Below the pieces are notes generated by a model. It saw only the letters and a list, made by a program, of their open reading frames with translations, was not told the DNA's origin and did not search any database. Below, in pieces: positions 27,190 to 35,599 of a stretch of DNA of 64,000 nt (position 1 is the stretch's first letter; the number at the start of each line of letters is the position of its first letter). Origin of the DNA: Bythopirellula sp041737835 (GTDB lineage: Bacteria; Planctomycetota; Planctomycetia; Pirellulales; Lacipirellulaceae); NCBI GenBank assembly GCA_041737835.1, contig JBGSQY010000040.1; one strand, given 5' to 3'. Made by a program: the position numbers and the translations under genes.

Positions 27190-27525
27190 TTAGACATCCA
27201 GCAGCGGCTGGCCCACATACATTTGCAGGACTTGGCTCTGCACTTTGATCGCACGGATGAGAACCCAGATTTGGTCTTTGCTGAATTTCTCCGGATCGGA
27301 GCTGGCCAGTTCTTCCAATTCGCAGGTCATCGCGGCGTGTTGGTCGGTCGCGAATTGAAGCTTGAGGCCCATTTCGCTCCAGGCGGCACGAAGATTTTTT
27401 TCTTCATGCAGTTCGTCCAAACGGTCGGCATTGTTCGTGATCAAAAGACACAACCGTGCCACGTCTTGAGCGGAGGCTTCGGGTTGAATTTCCTGAATCA
27501 AGCCCGCGAGTTTTTCGCAATTCAT
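27190..27525 (-). CDS. Conserved-looking hypothetical protein
   Basis: A 111-residue, mainly helical, acidic soluble protein. AGGA lies about nine bases before the ATG. No signal peptide, membrane segment or known motif is visible; the sequence has the amphipathic heptad look of a helical bundle (VARLCLLITNNADRL, IWVLIRAIKVQSQVL). It is divergent from pdxJ across a 329-base spacer. The family is not recognised. Confidence 0.65.
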   Translation of the reverse strand: MNCEKLAGLIQEIQPEASAQDVARLCLLITNNADRLDELHEEKNLRAAWSEMGLKLQFATDQHAAMTCELEELASSDPEKFSKDQIWVLIRAIKVQSQVLQMYVGQPLLDV

Positions 27526-27854
27526 GGACGTATTCCTGGATGCTTACGCAAGGTGTTGGGCGGTGAGCGGCAGGCGATTTCAGTGGTTTGAAGTTCGACT
27601 TCCGTCAGACAAGATTCCGCTGGTGAAAAGTATTGAACGAGCATGATTTCCGTTTCTGTAGCGTGCCCGTTTGTCAAAGCTTAGCTTACAAAACGAGCGT
27701 TGAATCGTTATGATGTGAGTAGGAACCGCACTCCGGTTTTTGAGCGTATCTCGGGATACCGTGAACCGCCGTTGGCTGGGTGTGTCCGCTGAAGCGTGGC
27801 GGTTACAACCGTTACAAACGGCCCTAACATATCGAAGTTTTAGAGACCGCGAAT
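27526..27854. other. 329-base divergent intergenic region
   Basis: Spacer between the hypothetical gene and pdxJ. It contains the promoter candidate at 27686-27714 and about 140 bases of possible pdxJ leader, in which no known riboswitch was recognised. Confidence 0.5.
27686..27714 (+). promoter_or_regulatory. Sigma-70-like promoter candidate for pdxJ
   Basis: TTACAA and TATGAT are separated by exactly 17 bases, a good match to -35 and -10 boxes. It lies about 140 bases before the pdxJ start. Confidence 0.35.
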
Positions 27855-28571
27855 ATGCCCACTTTGGGAGTCAACATCGATCACGTGGCCACCGTGCGTC
27901 AGGCCCGGATGACTAATGAACCGGACCCGGTTTGGGCGGCCACGCTGGCGGAACTCGGCGGTGCCGATGGCATCACGCTGCATTTACGCGAAGACCGTCG
28001 CCACATCCAAGAACGCGATTTGACTCTGCTGGGTCAGACCGTGGCCGTGAAGCTGAATCTGGAACTGGCTTGCAGCGACGACGTACTGAACATTGCTTGT
28101 AAAGCTCGCCCGCATCAAGCGACGCTCGTGCCGGAACGCCGCGAGGAAGTGACCACCGAAGGAGGGTTGGACGTTGTCGGGCAAAGAGAACGTGTGACCG
28201 ACGCCGTGAAGCGGTTGCAGGAGGCGGGGATCGTGGTCAGTTTGTTTCTCGATCCGGATCCGGCGCAGATTGAATCAGGAATTGCCACCGGCGCAACCGC
28301 GGTCGAGCTGCACACGGGTGCATACGCCCATGCCGCGGCGGAATTCGCGGCGAACAAACAACTGGCCGGTTTGATCGTGGCCGGCAAGCAGATTCACGAT
28401 GCGGGGCTCATCTTGCACGCTGGGCATGGACTCACGTACCGCAACGTGCGGCCGATTGCCGAGATTCCCAATATGTGCGAGTTGAACATCGGCCACAGCA
28501 TTGTGTCTCGAGCGATTATGGTGGGCCTCGAACAGGCGGTCCGCGATATGAAACGGCTGATCACCCTCTGA
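27855..28571 (+). CDS. pdxJ: Pyridoxine 5'-phosphate synthase
   Basis: A 238-residue TIM-barrel enzyme that joins 1-deoxyxylulose 5-phosphate and 3-amino-2-oxopropyl phosphate in the last ring-forming step of de novo vitamin B6 synthesis. The family start LGVNIDHVATVRQAR, ADGITLHLREDRRHI, the loop ATLVPERREEVTTEGGLDV and the end ELNIGHSIVSRAI are all intact, and the length is normal. It is followed by a hairpin and then dapA on the same strand; the two are not functionally linked beyond general biosynthesis. Confidence 0.97.
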   Translation: MPTLGVNIDHVATVRQARMTNEPDPVWAATLAELGGADGITLHLREDRRHIQERDLTLLGQTVAVKLNLELACSDDVLNIACKARPHQATLVPERREEVTTEGGLDVVGQRERVTDAVKRLQEAGIVVSLFLDPDPAQIESGIATGATAVELHTGAYAHAAAEFAANKQLAGLIVAGKQIHDAGLILHAGHGLTYRNVRPIAEIPNMCELNIGHSIVSRAIMVGLEQAVRDMKRLITL

Positions 28572-28593
28572 CGATTGCCCTCTGAGGGATGGG

Positions 28594-28621
28594 GCGATTG
28601 CAGGCCGACGGCCTGAGTCGC
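28594..28621 (+). terminator. Hairpin between pdxJ and dapA
   Basis: CAGGCC-GAC-GGCCTG is a perfect 6-bp stem (28601-28615) with an outer GCGA/TCGC pairing (28594-28621). It starts about 20 bases after the pdxJ stop. It lacks a T-tract, so it may be an inefficient terminator or mRNA-stabilising structure. Confidence 0.4.
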
Positions 28622-28684
28622 TATCATGCGGGATTCCACGGGGCGTGAGATCATGAGTAATACAATCCAGGGAGGAATCAAGTA

Positions 28685-29572
28685 ATGGAAAGAAAAGGTC
28701 AGGAATTTGCCGGCGTTTCGGTCGCGATTGTCACGCCCTTCAAAAATGACGAAGTCGACTACGACCGCTTGAAGGAGCAAGTCGAGTTCCAAATCTCCGC
28801 CGGCGTGGCATGTCTTTGCCCCGTGGGAACGACCGGCGAATCGCCGACGCTTTCCCATGATGAACACGAGCGTGTGATCGCCTTCGTCTGCGAAACCGTC
28901 GACGGCCGCATCAAAGTCATGCCAGGCACCGGCTCCAACAGCACGGCTGAAGCGTTGCGGCTCACAAAGTCGGCCGAAAAAGCTGGTGCCGATGGCGCGC
29001 TGCAGGTGGCTCCGTATTACAACAAGCCGACTCAACAAGGCTTTTACGAGCACTTCAAGCGACTGGCCGAAGAAACGAACCTGCCCCAGTGCATTTACAA
29101 CATTCCGGGACGAACCGGCAAAAACATCGAGCCAGAAACGATCATCCGACTGGCCGAATTGCAGAACATTGCTCTGGTGAAAGAGGCCACGGGTTCGCTC
29201 GATCAAGCGTCGGCTGTGTTGGCGAATACCAACCTCACGGTACTGAGCGGCGACGACAGTTTGACGCTGCCGATCATGGCTGTGGGTGGCGGTGGTGTGA
29301 TTTCCGTCGCGGCGAACATCGTTCCCAAGGACGTGATTGCGATGCTGACGGCCTTCAATGCGAACAAGATCGCGGAAGCCCAAGAATTGCATTACAAGAT
29401 GTTCCCGCTCTGCCGCGACATGTTGGGGCTGGCGACAAATCCAATTCCGATTAAGGCCGCGATGAAAATGCTGGGCCGCGACACAGGCGAATTGCGTTTG
29501 CCGATGACGCCGCTCACCAAGGACGAAGAAGCCTCGTTGCGTAAGACGCTGACCAAATACGGATTACTTTAA
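28685..29572 (+). CDS. dapA: 4-hydroxy-tetrahydrodipicolinate synthase
   Basis: A 295-residue enzyme that condenses pyruvate with aspartate semialdehyde, the first committed step to lysine and diaminopimelate. GGGAGGA lies 10 bases before the ATG. Active-site residues are in place: PVGTTGESPTL (Thr49/Thr50), Tyr138 in CIYNIPGRTG with Arg143, and Schiff-base Lys166 in LVKEATG. Length is normal. Its stop codon overlaps the stop of the convergent H4MPT operon: the shared TTAA at 29569-29572 ends both genes. Confidence 0.96.
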   Translation: MERKGQEFAGVSVAIVTPFKNDEVDYDRLKEQVEFQISAGVACLCPVGTTGESPTLSHDEHERVIAFVCETVDGRIKVMPGTGSNSTAEALRLTKSAEKAGADGALQVAPYYNKPTQQGFYEHFKRLAEETNLPQCIYNIPGRTGKNIEPETIIRLAELQNIALVKEATGSLDQASAVLANTNLTVLSGDDSLTLPIMAVGGGGVISVAANIVPKDVIAMLTAFNANKIAEAQELHYKMFPLCRDMLGLATNPIPIKAAMKMLGRDTGELRLPMTPLTKDEEASLRKTLTKYGLL

Positions 29573-30534
29573 TCAGTAACTTGGATACGGGCCCCGGTAT
29601 TGGCGGGGGGGGCGATGAGGGTTTCGTAACCACGGAACTCTGGTGTGGCGAGAAGTGCCGCACGAAGTTGCTCCGCAAAGGTTTGGTCAGGCAGCAGCGC
29701 AAACACCGTGGGGCCCCACGAGGATTGGCCAACGCCGGTGATTCCCTCTGCACGAAGCCAAGCGATCAGCCGAGCCGTCTCGGGTGAAGAAAAAATCCCG
29801 CCTTGCGCGGGTGCAAAGCATTTTCCGGCCAGGCATCCGTATTGATAGAGTGCTTCGCAGAACTTGCTGAATTCACGGGCTTCGAGTGTAGGGATCAACT
29901 CGGACTGGGTAAGATGTTCGAGTTCAGCAGTCACCGCTGTTGGTACCGCTGGCAAGTTGGCAATCGTGCGAGTTTCTTCCAGCCCGGCGCGTCCCGGGAG
30001 ATTGCTGGAAGTAATGAGAACGAACCGCCACTCGGCAGGGAATTCGCCTCGATAGGCGAGACTTCCCAGTGGTTCGTTGGCAAAATGCCCTGCGTCGACA
30101 ATGAATCCGCCGAGTAGGAAACCGTACGTGCCGATGGCTGAACGTCGCCCGCGACGTGTTAGTTGCGCGAGCCTGACGGGATCGCGCCAGGGGAAGCCCA
30201 TGGCTTCGGCAATTCCCGCCGCCACGGCTAGTCCAAGTTGTGTTCCCACGCCGAGACCTGTGTGTTCACGAGATGCCGCGCGGACGTTGATGCAGATCTG
30301 CGGCAGAGTCGATAGCTGCAAGTGATCAGCGATGGAATCAGCAAATGTGATGACGCGATCACTCAAAAGCCCTGTGGCTTGGAATTGATCGGCCGCGGTG
30401 ATCTCCAACTCCACGCCCGGCGCAGCAACCATGGCCCCGATGCCACCGAATTGTGGGCGATCGGCATCATGCCCGAGACTCGTGAGCCCGAAATGGAGAC
30501 GACTATGGGTACTGACTTCAACGCGGCGTTTCAT
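29569..30534 (-). CDS. Beta-ribofuranosylaminobenzene 5'-phosphate synthase family protein (GHMP fold)
   Basis: A 321-residue protein of the RFAP synthase family (MptG in archaea), which joins p-aminobenzoate to phosphoribosyl pyrophosphate, the first committed step in making the side arm of methanopterin. The N-terminus THSRLHFGLTSLG, the segment EHTGLGVGTQLGLAVA (GHMP glycine loop) and GVGQSSWGPTVFAL near the C-terminus are family hallmarks. It is the last gene of a six-gene operon that also encodes pABA synthesis, two bases after the DUF447 gene. In planctomycetes H4MPT serves formaldehyde/C1 transfer rather than methanogenesis. Confidence 0.9.
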   Translation of the reverse strand: MKRRVEVSTHSRLHFGLTSLGHDADRPQFGGIGAMVAAPGVELEITAADQFQATGLLSDRVITFADSIADHLQLSTLPQICINVRAASREHTGLGVGTQLGLAVAAGIAEAMGFPWRDPVRLAQLTRRGRRSAIGTYGFLLGGFIVDAGHFANEPLGSLAYRGEFPAEWRFVLITSSNLPGRAGLEETRTIANLPAVPTAVTAELEHLTQSELIPTLEAREFSKFCEALYQYGCLAGKCFAPAQGGIFSSPETARLIAWLRAEGITGVGQSSWGPTVFALLPDQTFAEQLRAALLATPEFRGYETLIAPPANTGARIQVTD

Positions 30535-30536
30535 GT

Positions 30537-31151
30537 TTAGGCTGTCTCCGCCGCAAGTGTTTGCTCGATATGCTGCCGCAGCTGATCAAAAGCACGGTGT
30601 TCGGCGGCAGCGCCGGTTTTGTTGATCAGAGGTTGCAGGCATTCAAGTTCCGCCAAAACTTCCTCCGATGCCAAGATATGCAGTCTCGTGGCTAAGATCG
30701 CGGCTTCGATCACGGCGTGTTTGGCACGATTGAAGCCAAAGAAGTCCCGCAGCGTACCGCGAGCTTGAGTTCGGGCAATGATGCATGACCGCTGCTGCGA
30801 ATCGTCAATCGAAATCACCTTGAATTCAAACCAGCGACAAGCATTCGCGAGCACCAGCGGATGATCCGGTAAAAATGTGGGTGCTTCCGCGCGGCCAATC
30901 GCCGCTGCCGCGAAGAGCTCCACATCATCGGTGATTTGCAGTACGCCCTCGCGAGTTTGAACCAGATTTTCAAAGGTTGTTGAAGTTTGAAACGGACGCA
31001 GAACGAATGTTTCAAAATCGTCGTCGACCACAGGCCCCATGGGAGCGATGTTAATTGCACCCGCCGAATTCTGTGTGGTGACGATGCCTTCGAGAATTCG
31101 ACCGGTTGCACCAAGTTGGGGAATGGAATCTGCTGACATGGTATTCCCCAT
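30537..31151 (-). CDS. DUF447 family protein (H4MPT-associated)
   Basis: A 204-residue soluble protein matching DUF447, found in methanogens, methylotrophs and planctomycetes next to H4MPT genes. The N-terminal half looks like a split beta-barrel of the flavin-reductase type (ILEGIVTTQNSAGAINIAPMGP), and the C-terminal half is helical, with GFNRAKHAVIEAAILATR. Its biochemical role is not established. Its ATG overlaps the pabA stop by one base (TAATG), so the two are translationally coupled; the RFAP synthase gene follows two bases later. Confidence 0.87.
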   Translation of the reverse strand: MGNTMSADSIPQLGATGRILEGIVTTQNSAGAINIAPMGPVVDDDFETFVLRPFQTSTTFENLVQTREGVLQITDDVELFAAAAIGRAEAPTFLPDHPLVLANACRWFEFKVISIDDSQQRSCIIARTQARGTLRDFFGFNRAKHAVIEAAILATRLHILASEEVLAELECLQPLINKTGAAAEHRAFDQLRQHIEQTLAAETA

Positions 31152-31816
31152 TAGAAGGTGACTGGCCGAGCCGGCAAGCGGGGTTCGCGATTTTGTGACA
31201 AGCGCAATTCCTTGGCGGCAATTTCTTGGGGATTCACGTTGACATCAATCCCTGCCATCCGCAAAAAGTTGGCGAGCAACTGATAACCGAACTGCGTGAG
31301 CGTCGCCTCGGGATGAAATTGCACGCCAACGAGGGGAAATCGCCGGTGCTCGATTGCCATAATCGTGCCATTCGCTGTACGGGCCGATACTGTAAATTCA
31401 GCAGGTAAACTGGCTTTTTCCACGATCAACGAGTGGTAACGACACACGGTAAAAGGCGAAGGAAATTCGCGAAACAGGGTTGTTTGTTCGTGCCAGACAT
31501 CCGACGTGCGGCCATGCATTGGTTCAATGGCACGAACAATTCTAGAACCAAAAGCGGCAGCGATTGTTTGGTGGCCCAAGCAAACACCGAGCATGGGAAT
31601 CTCGGCAGATAACTCGCGAACTAAATCCAAACTACAACCTGCTTCAGTCGGCGTACATGGTCCTGGTGAAAGCACAATCGCTTGCGGTTTGAGATGGCGA
31701 ACATCGGCAGGAGTTGTCGTATCATTACGCACGACGAGCGTTTCCTGGCCGAGTCGTTGGAAGTGACGCGCCAGGTTATGTACAAAACTATCGTAGTTAT
31801 CGATCAGCAAAATCAT
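31151..31816 (-). CDS. pabA: Aminodeoxychorismate synthase glutaminase subunit (PabA/TrpG type)
   Basis: A 221-residue class I glutamine amidotransferase that frees ammonia from glutamine for PabB. The start IDNYDSFVHNLARH, oxyanion motif LSPGPCTPTEAG, nucleophile GVCLGHQ and His/Glu motif FHPEA complete the catalytic triad. Sequence alone rarely separates PabA from TrpG, but its place ten bases after pabB and inside an H4MPT operon points to p-aminobenzoate. It might serve both pathways if no other copy exists. Confidence 0.93.
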   Translation of the reverse strand: MILLIDNYDSFVHNLARHFQRLGQETLVVRNDTTTPADVRHLKPQAIVLSPGPCTPTEAGCSLDLVRELSAEIPMLGVCLGHQTIAAAFGSRIVRAIEPMHGRTSDVWHEQTTLFREFPSPFTVCRYHSLIVEKASLPAEFTVSARTANGTIMAIEHRRFPLVGVQFHPEATLTQFGYQLLANFLRMAGIDVNVNPQEIAAKELRLSQNREPRLPARPVTF

Positions 31817-31826
31817 CGAGTTTGGC

Positions 31827-33254
31827 CTAACTCAGTTCAAGCGACTGCAACAAACCACGGGCCTTATGCCAGGTTTCCCGATATTCATCAAGAGGATCCG
31901 ATTGAGCGACAATACCGCCACCGACGGGCATCTGCCACCATCCGCCACCAGCGGTAATCGTACGTATCAAGATACTACTATCCATCTGGCCGTTAAAGCC
32001 AATATAGGCGAGTGAACCGCAGTACGGCCCTCGCGCGGTTGGCTCGAGTTCGGCAATGATTTCCATCGCTCGGATTTTAGGGGCACCGGTAATCGACCCG
32101 CCGGGAAAGCAGGCGCGCAGCAAATCGAGCGATGACGCATCCGGTCGTAAAGTGCCTCGGACGGCAGACACTAAATGTTTGACGTGGGCGTAAGTTTCCA
32201 CTTGGCAAAGCTCGGTAACGCAAACACTGTCGGTTGTGCAGACACGCGAAAAATCATTGCGCATCAGATCGACGATCATCACATTTTCAGCCCGATCCTT
32301 GGCGCTGAGTTGCAGTTCGTCGCCAACGAATAAATCTGCCTCGGGGGAATGAGAACGGCCACGGGTGCCTTTGATCGGGCGGGTCTCGGCGATGTTGTCT
32401 CGAACTTGTAGGAAACATTCAGGCGAACTGCTGCAAATCTGCCAATTGCCTAGGTCGAGATAGCCCGCATAAGGCGCGGGATTTTTTTCGCGGAGCTTCA
32501 AGTATAGCGAAACGGCGTCGGTTTTAGCCGGGGCGAGCAGCCGCTGGGCCAGATTGACTTGAAACACATCGCCGGCGTGAATGTACTCGACGGCTTTTCG
32601 AATCATCTGTTGATACTGCTCGGCGGACATATTGCTGGTGACGTCGCCCAGTCCGACATCAAACTGAGGAGCCAACGCCTGCTTGGCAATCTTCTCAGTC
32701 GGCTTCTGGCTAATTTCAGTTGAAGGCTGAGAAAGGATCTTCAAAAATTCGTTGAGCCGAGCATGCGCCCGCGCTTGCCGAGGTTTTGGATCAAGTTCCG
32801 GGAAACCGTGTGAAATCAACCAAGCCTTATTCTCTTGGTGGTCAAAGCTGAGCACCACATCGTACAATCCGACAGCCAAATCGGGGACAGAAAAATCGGT
32901 AAAACGCGGGCTCGGCAATTGTTCGACACTGCGATTGAGATCGTAGCCAAACAGCCCAGCGAGACCTCCTTGGAACGGGGGAAGGCCGGAGATATGTTCG
33001 CATTGGAATGGCTGTAAGCTCTGCGCCAGTCTCCCAAAGAGATCGCCTTCGTTTGATTGGGCTTCAAGCCAAGCAAACGGGTCGGCTGCCACGAACGAAT
33101 AGCGACCCAAACGGCCAGTCGTACTGGCACTGTCAAAGAAAACGGCGTGCGGCAGTCGAGACAGCCGTTCAAAGGCCGCGACTGCCGTCAAATCCGCTGG
33201 CAACTCGATGACGACGGGGAAATCAATCTTGCTCACGTTGACCCCGCGGAGCAC
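31827..33254 (-). CDS. pabB: Aminodeoxychorismate synthase component I
   Basis: A 475-residue chorismate-using enzyme. The motif RPIKGTRGR has Lys295, the residue that marks PabB; anthranilate synthases have Ala there. Other conserved blocks are KDRAENVMIVDLMRND, GGSITGAPKIRAMEII and PYCGSLAYIGF. It makes 4-amino-4-deoxychorismate from chorismate with ammonia from PabA; a lyase, not seen in this window, would release pABA. The GTG at 33254 lies inside the end of the upstream DUF6513 gene (32-base overlap); a second GTG six codons later is an alternative start. Being inside this operon suggests a dedicated pABA supply for H4MPT. Confidence 0.93.
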   Translation of the reverse strand: MLRGVNVSKIDFPVVIELPADLTAVAAFERLSRLPHAVFFDSASTTGRLGRYSFVAADPFAWLEAQSNEGDLFGRLAQSLQPFQCEHISGLPPFQGGLAGLFGYDLNRSVEQLPSPRFTDFSVPDLAVGLYDVVLSFDHQENKAWLISHGFPELDPKPRQARAHARLNEFLKILSQPSTEISQKPTEKIAKQALAPQFDVGLGDVTSNMSAEQYQQMIRKAVEYIHAGDVFQVNLAQRLLAPAKTDAVSLYLKLREKNPAPYAGYLDLGNWQICSSSPECFLQVRDNIAETRPIKGTRGRSHSPEADLFVGDELQLSAKDRAENVMIVDLMRNDFSRVCTTDSVCVTELCQVETYAHVKHLVSAVRGTLRPDASSLDLLRACFPGGSITGAPKIRAMEIIAELEPTARGPYCGSLAYIGFNGQMDSSILIRTITAGGGWWQMPVGGGIVAQSDPLDEYRETWHKARGLLQSLELS

Positions 33255-34638
33255 GTTTCAAGTAATGCCGATTTTCCTTCTCAGTCGCCAATCCCCAATC
33301 GAGTGCTTCATCCTGCACATAGTTCTTGCCGAGCGTGAGGGCAATTTTCGCTTTGGCCATTTCATAGCCGAGGTAAAAGGCGTGACTGGCATCAAGATTC
33401 GTGGGCAAGCTGCCGTGGGGTCCGGCTTGGCGAAGCTGTTCCATCAAGGAAAATGGATCGTGGTCATGCAATTCCAGCCGACTGGAAACACAATGAATTT
33501 CATTGTCCGCGACAAAAATCCGATAGTTGTTGTCGCGAATATCGTTGGCCAACTTGGTGAGTTCCTCAAGCGTGGGGGGAGCAACTTGCTCATCTCGCAG
33601 CATGACTAACCGAGATTCAACATGTTTTGGTAACAACTGATTGTTGACCGCGTAATACATCAAGCGGCGGGCAAGGTCGCATTCTTTAACACTTGTGCGG
33701 GCCCAATTGATGACTTGTGTTGTGAGGACGCTGCGAATCCCAAGTTCTTGGCAGAAGCCAAGCAACAGTGTGTTGATCCCTGCGGAGTCGGCGTCGGTTA
33801 ATTCAGTCAAATTGCCAATGCCCATCAGCATTTCGGCATCGGGATAGCGGCGGCGAATTTCCAGGTATCGGCCGAGGCTCTGGGCAAAACCGAAAGAAAT
33901 TGGTTCCAAAATAGGATCGATACGCAACGGCACATCGGCTGCGGCTAAAAAATCAATCGTGTCGCTCAGACCGGCCAGGGAATGAGGATCATCGGGGATT
34001 GCGACGACTTCGATTCCCCAATCCACGGCGGCCGTACGATTCGACGAATTAACGCTCAGCACCAATTCGGCTCCCGCATTGGCAGCGGCGGCAATTTCTT
34101 GAGGATTCAGGCTGTCGATCGAAACTCGCAGCCCTCGATCTTGCAAAGCAGCAACAGTCTCGACAACTCCGGACCACGTGTGGCCAGGGTCACAACCAAG
34201 ATCAATAATATCCGCGCCTGCAAGTTGATATTGCTCGGCCATTGCTAGGATTTCGGCCAGCGACAGACGTGGGCAGTTATTGATTTCGGCCAAAATTTCG
34301 ATGTCGTAAGCCCCATATTCCGTTGGGGAAGTCTCAGCTGAAAAGAATCGCGGGAGCTGCCGAAGATCGCGGGGACCGACTTCGACGGGAATATTGGTTA
34401 ACTCTGTCAGCGGTTCAAGATTGCCTTCGCAGTATCCGGGAATAATGACGCGCGTCGCCCGAGGGTCGATTTGAATATGTTTTGCAATCCAAACCGGAGA
34501 CATCAAAGCAGCGACGGTGATTGGCAGAACGTCGATTGTGTAAGTGAAGCCAACCCTTTGAGCCAGACTAGGTAGCAATTGTTCAAGCGCATGGCGGGCC
34601 AACCGACCCGTGACAAATTGAATGTGCTCCTGTGCCAT
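33223..34638 (-). CDS. DUF6513 / dihydropteroate-synthase-like protein
   Basis: A 471-residue protein. Residues 1-130 form an N-terminal domain found with this family (VTGRLARHAL, RVIIPGYCEG). Residues about 135-330 form a dihydropteroate-synthase-like TIM barrel (EINNCPRLSLAEIL, AGADIIDLGCDPG, RVSIDSLNP, MGIGNLTELTD). The C-terminal part is specific to the methanopterin branch. In archaea and C1-oxidising bacteria such proteins are thought to join the pterin to the pABA-ribose arm. It is second in the operon, 21 bases after the SDR gene, and overlaps pabB. The exact step is inferred from family and context. Confidence 0.88.
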   Translation of the reverse strand: MAQEHIQFVTGRLARHALEQLLPSLAQRVGFTYTIDVLPITVAALMSPVWIAKHIQIDPRATRVIIPGYCEGNLEPLTELTNIPVEVGPRDLRQLPRFFSAETSPTEYGAYDIEILAEINNCPRLSLAEILAMAEQYQLAGADIIDLGCDPGHTWSGVVETVAALQDRGLRVSIDSLNPQEIAAAANAGAELVLSVNSSNRTAAVDWGIEVVAIPDDPHSLAGLSDTIDFLAAADVPLRIDPILEPISFGFAQSLGRYLEIRRRYPDAEMLMGIGNLTELTDADSAGINTLLLGFCQELGIRSVLTTQVINWARTSVKECDLARRLMYYAVNNQLLPKHVESRLVMLRDEQVAPPTLEELTKLANDIRDNNYRIFVADNEIHCVSSRLELHDHDPFSLMEQLRQAGPHGSLPTNLDASHAFYLGYEMAKAKIALTLGKNYVQDEALDWGLATEKENRHYLKRAPRGQREQD

Positions 34639-34659
34639 GATTGTTGACGCTGTTGCGAA

Positions 34660-35451
34660 TTAACTCCAGCCACGCTCGTCGGCTGAGCCCGCGAAGCCCC
34701 CGTCGACGTGAATTGTTTGACCGTTCACAAAGGCGCTCTCTTCAGATGCTAAAAAGCAGACCACTCGGGCAACGTCTTCGGGTTGTCCCCAACGGGCGAG
34801 CAGTGATTCGCTCTTAGCACGCTGCTGCCAGTAGTCGCTTGCCGTTTCGCCCCACTTGGTTTGAATCCAACCCGGCGCGACGCAATTGACTCGCACCGAC
34901 GGCGCCAGTGACTTCGCTAGGCTCCGTGAAAAGGCCGCAACAGCGGATTTCACTGTGGAAAAATATTCGCCACTGTCGCCCGCCATGCCGATTTCCGCTT
35001 GGGACCAACCAATGTTAATGACCGTGCCCTGGCCGCGTTCCTTCATCTTGGCGCCTATTGCGCGTGACAGCAGGATTGTGGCTTGCACGTCGACGTTCCA
35101 TAAGGCGGTCAGCTTTTGCTCAAAATTTCCTTGAGCCGCGTCGCCGGTCAACACGTCGGCGCCGGCACAATTCACTAAGATGTCAAGCGGCGCGATACTC
35201 CAGGCATGATCGGCTAGTGCGCGGCAATTGGCGGAATCCGCCAAATCACAAGGGATCACTTCGACACGAACACCTTCCTGTTGTAACAACGCAGCCAGTT
35301 TCCGCGCTTCATCTATGTGCCGATGCCCCTGAAGGATGAGATTGCACTTCGCCGCGGCGAGTTGGGTGGCAATGGCCGCACCGATTCCTCCGGAGCTGCC
35401 TGTGACCAGGGCCCATTTTCCGTACAACGATTGTGAAATGTCAGCTGGCAT
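34660..35451 (-). CDS. SDR-family oxidoreductase with altered catalytic motif
   Basis: A 263-residue Rossmann-fold reductase. The NAD(P) loop TGSSGGIG, NCAGADV, the PGWIQTKWGE substrate loop and the C-terminal VNGQTIHVDGG are typical. The active-site motif is odd: it reads EYFSTVKSA, so the residue four before Lys168 is Phe164, and Tyr163 sits five before it; classical SDRs have Tyr-x3-Lys. Ser150 is 13 before Tyr163, the normal Ser-Tyr spacing, so one residue appears inserted between Tyr and Lys. As the first gene of an H4MPT operon it may reduce dihydromethanopterin, like pteridine-reductase SDRs, but that is inference. Confidence 0.9.
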   Translation of the reverse strand: MPADISQSLYGKWALVTGSSGGIGAAIATQLAAAKCNLILQGHRHIDEARKLAALLQQEGVRVEVIPCDLADSANCRALADHAWSIAPLDILVNCAGADVLTGDAAQGNFEQKLTALWNVDVQATILLSRAIGAKMKERGQGTVINIGWSQAEIGMAGDSGEYFSTVKSAVAAFSRSLAKSLAPSVRVNCVAPGWIQTKWGETASDYWQQRAKSESLLARWGQPEDVARVVCFLASEESAFVNGQTIHVDGGFAGSADERGWS

Positions 35452-35599
35452 GGTGAATTATGTTACAGAGGTGGAAGGTTTATTATCGCTTGCCGTCGCT
35501 TGGTTGACGAGAGGCATACCGCAATCCGAGTTGTCAGATCTGACGCTGATTTCTACGATAGTTCCAGCGTGCATTTGGTGAAACATCATCGAGTACTTC

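Noticed and set aside
31151..33254. Assignment of the chorismate enzymes as tryptophan genes (trpE/trpG)
   Set aside because: The large subunit has Lys in PIKGT, which is the PabB mark, and no other trp gene is adjacent.
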